Positions 18,647-31,384 of a stretch of DNA of 64,000 bases are shown here, in pieces. The position numbers and the translations under genes are program-made. Position 1 is the stretch's first letter, and each line of letters starts with the position of its first letter. The DNA is from UBA1479 sp040221095 (GTDB taxonomy: Bacteria; Pseudomonadota; Alphaproteobacteria; Rhodospirillales; Casp-alpha2), in the NCBI GenBank assembly GCA_040221095.1, contig JAVJVP010000013.1:297095-361094 (forward strand), written 5' to 3'. The notes under the pieces were generated by a model, which ran no database searches, was not told the origin of the DNA, and saw only the letters and a program-made list of their open reading frames with translations.

Positions 18647-19102
18647 CTAGCAGAGCTTGTCCTTGACCAGGGCGCTGGCCTTGGAAAAGTCCATGCGGCC
18701 GGCGTACTTCTGCTTCAGGGCGGCCATGCACTTGCCCATGTCCTTGATGCAGTCGGCGCCGGTGTCCTTGATCGCGCCGTCCACGGCCTCGGCGACCTCG
18801 TCCGCCGACATCTGAGCCGGCAGGAAGCCCTCGATGACGGTGATTTCCTCACGCTCGCGGTCGGCCAGTTCCTGGCGCCCGCCCTTCTCGTAGATGTCGG
18901 CGCTTTCGACGCGCTGCTTGATCATGGACTGCAGCAGGCTCAGGATTTCCTCGTCGGAAATGCCGTCCTGGTTGCCCTTGTCGCGGGCGGCGATGTCGCG
19001 GTCCTTGATGGCCGCGCTGATCAGGCGCAGGGTCGCCGTGGCGCAGGCTTCCTTGGACTTGATGGAGGTCTTCAGCGCAGCCGAAATCTGCTCACGTAGC
19101 AT
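18647..19102 (-). CDS. GatB/YqeY domain-containing protein
   Basis: A 151-aa YqeY-type protein related to the tail domain of the amidotransferase subunit GatB. It begins MLREQISAALKTSIKSKE, followed by LRLISAAIKDRDI, EEILSLLQSMIKQR and YEKGGRQELADREREE, all typical of the family. The molecular role is not established; a link to tRNA is assumed from GatB. ATG 19102 is used because the upstream extension is not conserved. It is the first gene of the yqeY-dnaG-rpoD set and divergent from carA. Confidence 0.88.
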   Translation of the reverse strand: MLREQISAALKTSIKSKEACATATLRLISAAIKDRDIAARDKGNQDGISDEEILSLLQSMIKQRVESADIYEKGGRQELADREREEITVIEGFLPAQMSADEVAEAVDGAIKDTGADCIKDMGKCMAALKQKYAGRMDFSKASALVKDKLC

Positions 19103-19328
19103 GGGTATGTCCCGGTTGTGGCGGAAGATGCGGACCCTAGCCCAAATCGCCCCCCAAGGCAAACGTGTTCCGATTCTTTAATTGATTGAAATATAAGGAT
19201 ATTTTTTCTGAAACGAGTCTTGACCTGATGCGGGGACACGCGTAGAAGCTTGTTTCCAACGCATGCAGGGTCGCCGCCGTCGGCGAGGCCCGGGCGCCTT
19301 GGTCCAACCCCAGCCCGAAAAAAGTCAT

Positions 19329-20513
<1,185 letters not shown>

Positions 20514-20562
20514 CCGAATACGTGGTTTGCGCCCGGGAAGGGCGAGGACCGGTTGACCTGAG

Positions 20563-20685
20563 TAATAAGACACAGAGAGCACAGAGGAGACACGGAGATC
20601 GCAGAGAAGAACGAGATGCCGATCCGGTCGAGGCCGCTCCGTGTCCTCCGTGGAATCTCTGTGGGCTCTGTGTCTGATTAATAAA
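20563..20685. repeat. Long imperfect inverted repeat upstream of GxxExxY gene
   Basis: The left arm (about 20563-20598, AGACACAGAGAGCACAGAGG...) is complementary, with a few mismatches and small gaps, to the right arm (about 20637-20685). The purine-rich GACACAGAGNNCACAGAG pattern is typical of sequences seen next to GxxExxY genes in many phyla. It occupies the space between carA and the GxxExxY gene. Confidence 0.7.
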
Positions 20686-20720
20686 TTATCCCGGCCTGAG
20701 GCCGTTGTGAGCGACGCGAC

Positions 20721-21092
20721 ATGGCGAAAGACCAACTCACGGACAAAGTGATCGGCTTGGCCATCGAGGTTCACAAGACGCTCGGTCCGGGGTTGCTGGA
20801 AAGCGTGTACGAGGATTGTCTGTGCCAGGAACTGGCGAATGCCCATATCGACTTTCAGCGGCAATTGCCGGTGTCGGTGGCTTACAAGGGCACGAAGCTG
20901 GAAAGCGGGTTTCGCGCGGACATTGTCGTCGAGAAGGATTTGTTGCTGGAGATCAAGAGCGTCGAAAGGCTGACGCCCGTTCACGAGGCCCAGGTGTTGA
21001 CCTACCTGCGGTTCGGCGGGTTTTCGACGGGGCTGTTGATCAACTTCAATTCGAAGCTGCTGAAGGACGGATTGAAGCGCTTCGTGCTGTGA
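20721..21092 (+). CDS. GxxExxY family protein (nuclease-like fold)
   Basis: A 123-aa protein with the name-giving motif in LGPGLLESVYEDCL. It also has FRADIVVEKDLLLEIKSVE, in which D, E and K fit a PD-(D/E)xK-type nuclease core, and LINFNSKLLKDGLKRFVL at the end. The function is unknown. The gene and its upstream inverted repeat sit between carA and carB, normally adjacent genes, so it is probably an acquired cassette. It ends 12 nt before carB, so it is likely co-transcribed with it. Confidence 0.85.
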   Translation: MAKDQLTDKVIGLAIEVHKTLGPGLLESVYEDCLCQELANAHIDFQRQLPVSVAYKGTKLESGFRADIVVEKDLLLEIKSVERLTPVHEAQVLTYLRFGGFSTGLLINFNSKLLKDGLKRFVL

Positions 21093-21104
21093 TGAGAGAA
21101 AACC

Positions 21105-24371
<3,267 letters not shown>

Positions 24372-24474
24372 ACCAATCCAGCATGATCCGGTGATAGACG
24401 GGCCCTTGCTTGTAGGGGCCGGCACCACGGTTTTGTGTTTTGACGCGCCCGGATCGGCGCAGGAGAGCGGTGAG

Positions 24475-24948
24475 ATGGACAAACTTCCGATGACGCGCGA
24501 GGGCCTTCAGGCCCTCGAGGACGAACTCAAGCGCCTGAAGGCGGTGGACCGCCCGGCCGTGATCCAGGCGATCGCCGAGGCGCGGGCCCATGGCGACCTG
24601 TCGGAAAACGCCGAATACGACGCCGCGCGCGACAAGCAGGGCTTCATCGAAGGCCGCATCGCCGAACTGGAGGCCGCCATCAGCCTGGCCGAGGTCATCG
24701 ACACCTCGGGCATGGCTGGCGACACGGTGCGGTTCGGGGCCTGGGTATTGCTTGCTGACGAGGATACGGGCAAGGAAGTCACCTACCGCATCGTCGGTCA
24801 GCACGAGGCCGACCTGGAAAAGGGCAAGATTTCCGTGACCTCGCCCCTGGCCCGGGCCCTGATCGGCAAGTCGGCCGAGGATTCGGTCGAGGTCGCCGCC
24901 CCCGGCGGCTCCAAAGCCTACGAAATCTGCGAAATCCGCTACAAGTAA
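24475..24948 (+). CDS. greA: Transcript cleavage factor GreA
   Basis: Rescues backtracked RNA polymerase (157 aa). The N-terminal coiled coil starts MTREGLQALEDELKRLK and includes the tip acids in HGDLSENAEYDAARDKQ. The C-terminal FKBP-like domain ends with SPLARALIGK and EICEIRYK. AGGAGAG precedes ATG 24475; the open frame further upstream runs out of the 3' end of carB and is not coding. Confidence 0.95.
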   Translation: MDKLPMTREGLQALEDELKRLKAVDRPAVIQAIAEARAHGDLSENAEYDAARDKQGFIEGRIAELEAAISLAEVIDTSGMAGDTVRFGAWVLLADEDTGKEVTYRIVGQHEADLEKGKISVTSPLARALIGKSAEDSVEVAAPGGSKAYEICEIRYK

Positions 24949-24960
24949 GCGCGTCCGCCG

Positions 24961-25848
24961 TCAGGCGACTTTCCCGACGCGCGGTTTCGGCAAGGTCCAG
25001 GTGATCGGTTCGAACGCCAGCGCCTGTCCGGTCTCGGCCGCTTCCGCCGTCGGCAGAACGTCCAGGTTGGGCCACAGGCCGTCTTTCAGGGCCAGGCGGT
25101 AGGCGTCGGGCAGGGCTTCCTGGGCCATGCGGGCCCGCGCCCCCTCGAAATCGTAATCCAACGCCAGGTGACGGATGGTGATCCCGTCCGGGCCGGGGGC
25201 CAGCACGGAATACCAGACCCGGGGCGTGCCGTCGTTGGCGGGCACGCCGATGACGCCCGGGTTGTGCCACAGGCGTCCGTCGGGAAGCACATCGGTGAAC
25301 GGCAGGCCGGAATGGCCGGCGATTACGGCGTCGACGGCAAGATCGTCGAGGGCGACGCGCTTTTCCGCCTCGGGCGTCGAGGCGAACACCCATTCGGAAA
25401 TATCCCGGGAATGGCCGTGGACCACGGCGAATTTCGCACCCCCCGTCTCGAACGTGATGGGATGGGGCAGGCCAGCCATCCAGGCCTTGTGGGACGGCGT
25501 CACGCGGCTGCTGGCATGGGCGAACCAGCGCACGGACAGAAGGTCGCATTGCGATCCTTTCTCGAAGCCGCAGCGGCAGTCATCGCCGCCTTCGCCCAGT
25601 GCTTCCTCGCAATTGCCCATGGCGACATGGCAGCCCCAGTCGATGATCTCGTCGAGAGTGCCGTCCGGGTCACCGCAATAGGCGACCACGTCGCCCGTGC
25701 AGATCACCCGGTCCGTCGGGATGTTCATCCGCGTGGCTTCGGCGCGCAGCGCCCGGGTCGACTGCAGGTTGGAATAGGGACCGCCGAACAGCAGGACCGG
25801 GCCGTCGAGGCGGCCGAGGTCGAGGGCGGGACGTCGGGTCGCAGCCAT
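24961..25848 (-). CDS. Metallophosphoesterase family protein lacking the first metal motif
   Basis: A 295-aa calcineurin-like phosphoesterase by its later motifs: CTGDVVAYCGDP (GD-x-x-x-x-GD type), MGNCEE (GN-x-E in place of GNHE), VVHGH and AGHSG. The first motif, usually GDxHG, is replaced by LLFGGPYSNLQSTRAL, which has no D-x-H, so two metal ligands appear to be missing or supplied elsewhere. Cysteines at CRCGFEKGSQC are also unusual. It starts 4 nt after the radical SAM gene ends, so the pair is surely co-translated. The substrate is unknown. Confidence 0.72.
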   Translation of the reverse strand: MAATRRPALDLGRLDGPVLLFGGPYSNLQSTRALRAEATRMNIPTDRVICTGDVVAYCGDPDGTLDEIIDWGCHVAMGNCEEALGEGGDDCRCGFEKGSQCDLLSVRWFAHASSRVTPSHKAWMAGLPHPITFETGGAKFAVVHGHSRDISEWVFASTPEAEKRVALDDLAVDAVIAGHSGLPFTDVLPDGRLWHNPGVIGVPANDGTPRVWYSVLAPGPDGITIRHLALDYDFEGARARMAQEALPDAYRLALKDGLWPNLDVLPTAEAAETGQALAFEPITWTLPKPRVGKVA

Positions 25849-25852
25849 GGCT

Positions 25853-26815
25853 TTAATCGCCTCCGGAACAGTTGGCGCCGCCGAGCACGCAGAAGGTGGC
25901 GCAATGGGGATGATTCAGGTGCACGGGGCCCCCGGCGTCGGCCAGGGTCGGGCCCATTTCGAATTGCACGTCATAGGGCAGCAGGGTGCAGGGCAGGACG
26001 ACGGGCGCGCCCGCCCCCTTGCGCTTCACCACCATGCGGGCGGTGGCGCACATCAGGCTGGCCGGGTCGACGCCCAGAATGCCCCAGCAGGCGGTGGTGA
26101 TTTCCGGCACGTCGCGGGCCGCGTCCATGTCGGGAAACACGACCAGATCGCGGGGCGAGCGGGCGTCCAGGGCGATGCCCTCGGCGGTGAACAGGTGGGC
26201 GAAGCCGGCGCGGGTTTCCTCCTCCGTCTCGCCGACCGGCTGGCGCGCGGCGACGGACAGGGTGACGCCCAGATCCGCCAGCCATTTCAGGCCGCGCATC
26301 ATGGGCGCCCAACTGTTCGCCCCCCGGACCACCTCGTGGCCGGCCGGGGTGAAATGGTCGATGGACACGCGCAGCGCCAGGGCCTTGCCGTGGCGCCGGG
26401 CAAGCTCGGCGACGGCAGCCCGCTTCTGCCACAGGGGGGCCATGGCGTTGGTCAGGATCAGCACGCGGAAATCCCGCGCCAAGGCATCCCCGGCCATGGC
26501 GGGCAGATCCCGGTTCATGAAGGGCTCGCCGCCCGTGAATCCGATTTCCCGGGTGCCCAGGCCGTCCCGCGCGATCTCGTCGAGAAAGACCGAAACCTCG
26601 TCCCGGGTGATATAGGCCAAGCGGTCGTTCCTCGGCCCGCTTTCGATGTAGCAGCCGGCGCATTCGATGTTGCAGAGCGACCCCGTGTTGATCCACAGGG
26701 CGTCGAGGCCGGCCAGGGCCACGGTGGCGCGGGCCTCGCCCTTGGCCGTGATCTCCGGGTTCTGGAACTTCTTCGCATCAAGGGCCGGCCGTTCGGCCAG
26801 CATCGCCTGAACCAT
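25853..26815 (-). CDS. Radical SAM protein
   Basis: A 320-aa radical SAM enzyme with the [4Fe-4S] motif C-x3-C-x2-C in CNIECAGCYI (about residues 48-57) and FTGGEPFMN. Further cysteines follow (TACWG, LMCATA, LPCTLL and the tail HPHCATFCVLGGANC), which could ligate an auxiliary cluster, though no standard SPASM spacing is recognised. ATG 26815 is chosen because CAGGAAA lies just upstream. It pairs tightly with the metallophosphoesterase gene; the product and substrate are unknown. Confidence 0.85.
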   Translation of the reverse strand: MVQAMLAERPALDAKKFQNPEITAKGEARATVALAGLDALWINTGSLCNIECAGCYIESGPRNDRLAYITRDEVSVFLDEIARDGLGTREIGFTGGEPFMNRDLPAMAGDALARDFRVLILTNAMAPLWQKRAAVAELARRHGKALALRVSIDHFTPAGHEVVRGANSWAPMMRGLKWLADLGVTLSVAARQPVGETEEETRAGFAHLFTAEGIALDARSPRDLVVFPDMDAARDVPEITTACWGILGVDPASLMCATARMVVKRKGAGAPVVLPCTLLPYDVQFEMGPTLADAGGPVHLNHPHCATFCVLGGANCSGGD

Positions 26816-27056
26816 GTTGATTTTCCTGACGGTCCCGGGGACCGTAATGTCCCTGCGGACGCGGATCCGGGACGGTTTTGGAACAGAAACAATTGAAAGC
26901 TGTAGCCGAACCGCCGGGGGCACAGCCATAAACATTTTTGTGAGCGCGCCGTGTGCGCGGCCCCAATTCGGCGCCCCCCGGGCCGGCTTGCGTCCAATCT
27001 GGCAATGACTTATAGACTGGGCCCAAGGTCAACGCGCGATGGCCGCGTGGCCGGAT

Positions 27057-27130
27057 GCGGGTGTAGCTCAATGGTAGAGCTTTTGCTTCCCAAGCAAGTG
27101 ACGAGGGTTCGATTCCCTTCACCCGCTCCA
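27057..27130 (+). tRNA. tRNA-Gly(CCC)
   Basis: A 74-nt cloverleaf with acceptor GCGGGTG/CACCCGC, D-arm GCTCAATGGTAGAGC, anticodon loop TTCCCAA (anticodon CCC), T-loop GTTCGATTC, discriminator T and encoded CCA. Confidence 0.95.
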
Positions 27131-27274
27131 ATTCCCCCGGGAATCCCCGATTTCAGCCGAAATTCCGTCGCCGGCCCCTGCGAAAGCGGACCACCGACGC
27201 GCATGCCGACTATTACCTACGGTCATATGACTTATGGTCATCTTGTTTTTGTATACAAGAATGATAATTTTCAA

Positions 27275-27442
27275 TTGTGGCGCTCGCGGATTTCGCTGCT
27301 GGGACAACAGCTTAGGCGCAGAGAGAAAATCTCCGTGCCGTCCGCGAGAAAGCCATGCCAGTGACCGGGCCCACCGCACGGTCCACCGGCTTCCCTCCTC
27401 CCTGAAACTCGGGCCGGTCCTTTTGGGCCGGCCTTCTTCTTT
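27275..27442 (+). ncRNA. Candidate structured small RNA with CCUCCUCCC motif
   Basis: A gene-free stretch holds several RNA-like elements on the plus strand. Candidate promoter sequence (GATAAT at 27263-27268) lies just upstream. An 8-bp closing stem pairs CTCGCGGA (27283-27290) with TCCGCGAG (27341-27348) and encloses smaller hairpins. A pyrimidine tract CCTCCTCCC follows at 27394-27402, complementary to Shine-Dalgarno sequences, and an intrinsic terminator ends it. No credible ORF spans it. CCUCCUCCC occurs in stress-induced alphaproteobacterial sRNAs of the cuckoo type. The 5' end is a guess. Confidence 0.45.
27412..27442 (+). terminator. Intrinsic terminator
   Basis: GGCCGGTCC and GGCCGGCC form an 8-bp GC stem with a bulged T and the loop TTTTG. 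The run TTCTTCTTT follows at once. It would end the candidate sRNA, or read-through from tRNA-Gly. Confidence 0.7.
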
Positions 27443-27484
27443 GCCCAATCTTTAAGGCAGGGATGGCCTGCGCCGGGCGCACGG

Positions 27485-28339
27485 CTATTTGTTCAGCGCC
27501 CTGGCGTGATGGGCGATGTGGTCGGCCATGAAGGTCGCGATGAAGTAATAGGAATGGTCGTAGCCGTCCTGCAGGCGCAGCGTGCAGGGCTGGTCCACGG
27601 CGGCGCAGGCGTCGGCGAACAGCTGCGGCTTCAACTGGGGTTCCAGGAACGGATCGTCCGTGCCCTGGTCGATCAGGATGTCGCCGGCGAAGAAATGGCC
27701 CGATTTGACCAGTTCGGTCGCGTCGTACTCATGCCAGCGGTCCCGGTCGTCGCCCAGATAGCCGGCAAAGGCCTTTTCGCCCCAGGGCACGGCGGCGGGG
27801 GCGACGATGGGCGCGAAGGCCGACAGCGACGTATAGGTCCGCCGTTCGCGCAACGCGATGATCAGTGCCCCATGGCCGCCCATGGAATGGCCGAAAATGC
27901 CCTGGCGGTCGCGGTCGCCGCCGCTGATGCCGTTGAACACCACGTCGGGCAGTTCCTCGGTCACGTAGCTGTACATGTTGTAATGCGCGGACCACGGCTC
28001 GCGGGTGGCGTTGACGTAGAACCCGGCGCCCGATCCGAAGTCGTAGTCGGCGTGCTCGCCGGGCAGGTCGGTGCCGCGCGGACTGGTGTCCGGGGCCACG
28101 ACCATCAGGCCGTGTTCGGCGGCGTGCCTCTGGAACCCGGATTTGACGGTGAAGTTCTCTTCCGTGCAGGTCAGGCCGGACAGCCACCACAGCACGGGCA
28201 CGGGGCCTTGCGCCATGCCCTCGACCACGGCCGGGGGCGTGTAGACGGCGAACCGCATGGGGCAGGCGCAGATGTCGGACTTGTGCTCCCACACCGTCTG
28301 CAGGCCGCCGAAGGACTTGTTTTCAGATATCTTTTCCAT
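27485..28339 (-). CDS. fghA: S-formylglutathione hydrolase
   Basis: Hydrolyses S-formylglutathione to formate and glutathione, the second step of glutathione-dependent formaldehyde oxidation (284 aa). An alpha/beta-hydrolase of the esterase D type: CTEENFTVKSGFQRHAAEHG, nucleophile elbow GHSMGGHGAL, Asp in DQGTDDPFL and a late His in GYDHSYYF. ATG 28339 (MEKISENKSFGG) fits the family N-terminus; the frame is open further upstream. It lies in the same-strand cluster with adhC, which catalyses the previous step. Confidence 0.95.
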   Translation of the reverse strand: MEKISENKSFGGLQTVWEHKSDICACPMRFAVYTPPAVVEGMAQGPVPVLWWLSGLTCTEENFTVKSGFQRHAAEHGLMVVAPDTSPRGTDLPGEHADYDFGSGAGFYVNATREPWSAHYNMYSYVTEELPDVVFNGISGGDRDRQGIFGHSMGGHGALIIALRERRTYTSLSAFAPIVAPAAVPWGEKAFAGYLGDDRDRWHEYDATELVKSGHFFAGDILIDQGTDDPFLEPQLKPQLFADACAAVDQPCTLRLQDGYDHSYYFIATFMADHIAHHARALNK

Positions 28340-28400
28340 GGTCCGGATGATGGCTTGCCGGGCGCGAAAATTCAAACGCCGCGTGAGGGGGCGGGACGGT

Positions 28401-28868
28401 TCAGATGCGCCGGTCGTCGCCGGCCGGGTGGCGGGCGAAGATGTGGTTGGCGACATAGGTCATCACCGTGTCGCCCTTGTGGGTGACGACGGCGTATTTG
28501 ATCTTGGTGTAGCCGCGGTCGGGCTTTGAATCGGAGGTGCGGGATTCCATGACCTCGGCTTCGACATGCAGGGTGTCGCCCGGGCGCACCGGCAGCAGCC
28601 AGCGGATTTCGTCCAGCCCCGGTGAGCCCATGGAGCATTCGTTCATGATGTTTTCCTGGAACCACAGGCGGAAGGCGACCAGCAGGGTCTGAAACCCGGA
28701 ACCGATGATGCCGCCGAACTGGCTTGCGCGGGCGGCCTCGGCGTCGACATGGAAGGGCTGGGGATCCCACTGCCAGGCGAATTCCATGATCTGGGCCTCG
28801 GTCAGGGTCATGCCGCGGGTCCGGAACTTGCGGCCGGGGGTGAAATCCTCGAAGTAGAGCGCGTCCAT
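28401..28868 (-). CDS. MaoC-like hydratase/dehydratase
   Basis: A 155-aa single hot-dog domain. The hydratase-2 catalytic pair D-x4-H is present in WDPQPFHVD, followed by FGGIIGSGFQTL. Proteins of this size usually hydrate enoyl-CoA or act on related thioesters. A GGAAG site lies upstream of ATG 28868 (MDALYFEDFTPG). It sits between fghA and the TPR gene, with no obvious biochemical link to formaldehyde. Confidence 0.82.
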   Translation of the reverse strand: MDALYFEDFTPGRKFRTRGMTLTEAQIMEFAWQWDPQPFHVDAEAARASQFGGIIGSGFQTLLVAFRLWFQENIMNECSMGSPGLDEIRWLLPVRPGDTLHVEAEVMESRTSDSKPDRGYTKIKYAVVTHKGDTVMTYVANHIFARHPAGDDRRI

Positions 28869-28978
28869 TGTCGGTTGCTTCCGTTTGTCAAAGTGATCGG
28901 ATGGGCGGGCGGCCCGCCAGCGGTGTACCGGAATCCCGGGGCCAGGGAAAGCCATGGATTGGTTCCGGCCGGCGGCGG

Positions 28979-29613
28979 TCATTCCTCCTGCCAGACCGGC
29001 AGGGGGGGTGTGCTGTCCTTGGTGTCCGCACCGTCCGTCAGAAGACCGTAGGCCTTCAACTGGCGGGCGACGCTGGGAAAGGTTTCCAGTCCCTTGGGCA
29101 TGCGGGCTTGCGACGCCGTGAAATCGACCAGCGCCAGATTACGTTCCTGGCGCGCCTCGCGCAGCAGACCGCGGGTGAACCAGCCGCGCCAGTCCTCGGG
29201 CGCCAGTTCGACCGCCCGGTCACAGTCGGCGAGGGCGTCGGGCAGATCACCCTTCAGGGTCAGCGCCCGGCAGCGTACGCGTAGTGCCTTGACGTTTTTC
29301 GGCCACTGGGCGAGCGCCTGAGTGAAGTCGGCGAGAGCCAGTTCCGGGCGTTGGGTCCGGACCAGGGCGCGGCCGCGGAAATAATAGGCGTCGGACAGCC
29401 GCTCGGGTTCCAGCGTGCGGGCCTGGATCGCCGCCGTCAGATGCACGATGGCGCGGGGATAATCCCGGGCCTTCATGAAGTGCAGGCCATAGGCAAGCTG
29501 CTTCGGCCCCTCGGCCGTGGTCCCGGCGCCGACATCGGCGGCGGCCGCCGGACCCGCCATCAGGCCGGCGGCCAAACAGCCGGCGAGACAGCCGGCCGCG
29601 ATCAGGCGCCGCG

Positions 29614-29617
<4 letters not shown>
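28979..29617 (-). CDS. Exported TPR-repeat protein
   Basis: A 212-aa secreted or lipid-anchored protein. The predicted start is TTG 29617, overlapping the adhC stop by 3 nt (TTTTTGACG). The N-terminus reads MTRRLIAAGCLAGC and continues hydrophobic to GPAAAA; LAGC could be a lipobox, or signal peptidase I may cut after AAAA. Three or four TPR-like units follow (YGLHFMKARDYPRAI, YYFRGRALVRTQRPELAL, ALRVRCRALTLKGDLPDAL, WFTRGLLREARQERNLAL). The frame stays open antisense into adhC, but that portion is not coding. The function is unknown. Confidence 0.7.
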
Positions 29618-30723
<1,106 letters not shown>

Positions 30724-30886
30724 TTCTGAACTCCCTTCGGTATCGTTTCTTGAGCGTTTTGGCGTTTCGTTGGGCGCCAGACTAGGCGTTTTTAGGCTTA
30801 AAGAAAATTAAGTTTGATTCAGAAATCGTTAATGACTCCTCCCTAATGTTGGCCTTGGGACGACTTGACTTTAAGTGCAGGAGGCT

Positions 30887-30906
30887 ATGGCAAGAGAAGT
30901 TGCCAT
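30887..30906 (+). promoter_or_regulatory. 5' UTR hairpin before small membrane peptide
   Basis: ATGGCAA pairs perfectly with TTGCCAT around the loop GAGAAG. It lies 32 nt before the ATG of the 35-aa peptide. A TTGACT hexamer at 30865-30870 could be a -35 box. A regulatory role is inference. Confidence 0.35.
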
Positions 30907-30938
30907 GCCTGCAAACCTCAAGAACTGGAGGTCCAACG

Positions 30939-31046
30939 ATGCAGCGCATTCATGCTTCAGCAAAAGCGACATCACTGACCGTGACCGGCATTGTCATCGG
31001 CTTCGCGGTCGCGACCGCCGTCATTGCCTCTGCCGCTTTTGGCTGA
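30939..31046 (+). CDS. 35-aa single-TM peptide
   Basis: A short gene with an excellent ribosome site (GGAGGT, 6 nt before ATG). The product, MQRIHASAKATSLTVTGIV... ending in ASAAFG, has a basic N-terminus and one hydrophobic segment (about residues 13-33). It is followed by two strong hairpins, the second a good terminator, so it forms a self-contained transcription unit. No family is recognised. It could be a small membrane regulator or a type I toxin-like peptide; there is no direct evidence for either. Confidence 0.55.
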   Translation: MQRIHASAKATSLTVTGIVIGFAVATAVIASAAFG

Positions 31047-31083
31047 GCCTTTCCCACTACGTTTGCCCTAATACCCCGCAGAA

Positions 31084-31138
31084 GAGGCCCGGCGGTCACT
31101 CCCCAACTCCCCAATCTTCCCCCCAGCCGCCGGGCCTC
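31084..31138 (+). other. GC-rich hairpin after small peptide gene
   Basis: GAGGCCCGGCGG (31084-31095) pairs perfectly with CCGCCGGGCCTC (31127-31138), with a 31-base C-rich loop. It may protect the short mRNA or act with the next hairpin. The 338-nt stretch 31047-31384 holds only this hairpin, the terminator and the RTX gene leader. Confidence 0.55.
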
Positions 31139-31163
31139 ACCCACTCCGCCCAAATTCCACTCC

Positions 31164-31206
31164 GCAAGGGCCTCCGGATTCCCCGTCCGGGGGCCTTTGC
31201 CGTTTT
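31164..31206 (+). terminator. Intrinsic terminator of small peptide gene
   Basis: A stem of about 15 bp (31164-31178 with 31186-31200, two G-U pairs) is followed by CGTTTT, and a further TTTTT lies at 31213-31217. It separates the 35-aa peptide unit from the RTX gene. Confidence 0.75.
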
Positions 31207-31384
31207 CATGTGTTTTTGCGCCGGTCAACTTGCTGTCAGCTAAGTCTGTTAGGTTCCCCCGCAATAACGTGCTGTAGCGCCATAAAAAACCGGCGCCTTG
31301 AGGGAAATTTTGACGCCCCCCCTGGCCGCGACGCCCATGCGCCGCGCGCTGTCCCGCACGACATCTGGAAACGAGACAAGCCCC

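Noticed and set aside
27275..27442. 6S RNA or SRP RNA
   Set aside because: The closing stem encloses only about 65 nt, so the single long hairpin of 6S is absent, and the conserved SRP tetraloop region is not found.
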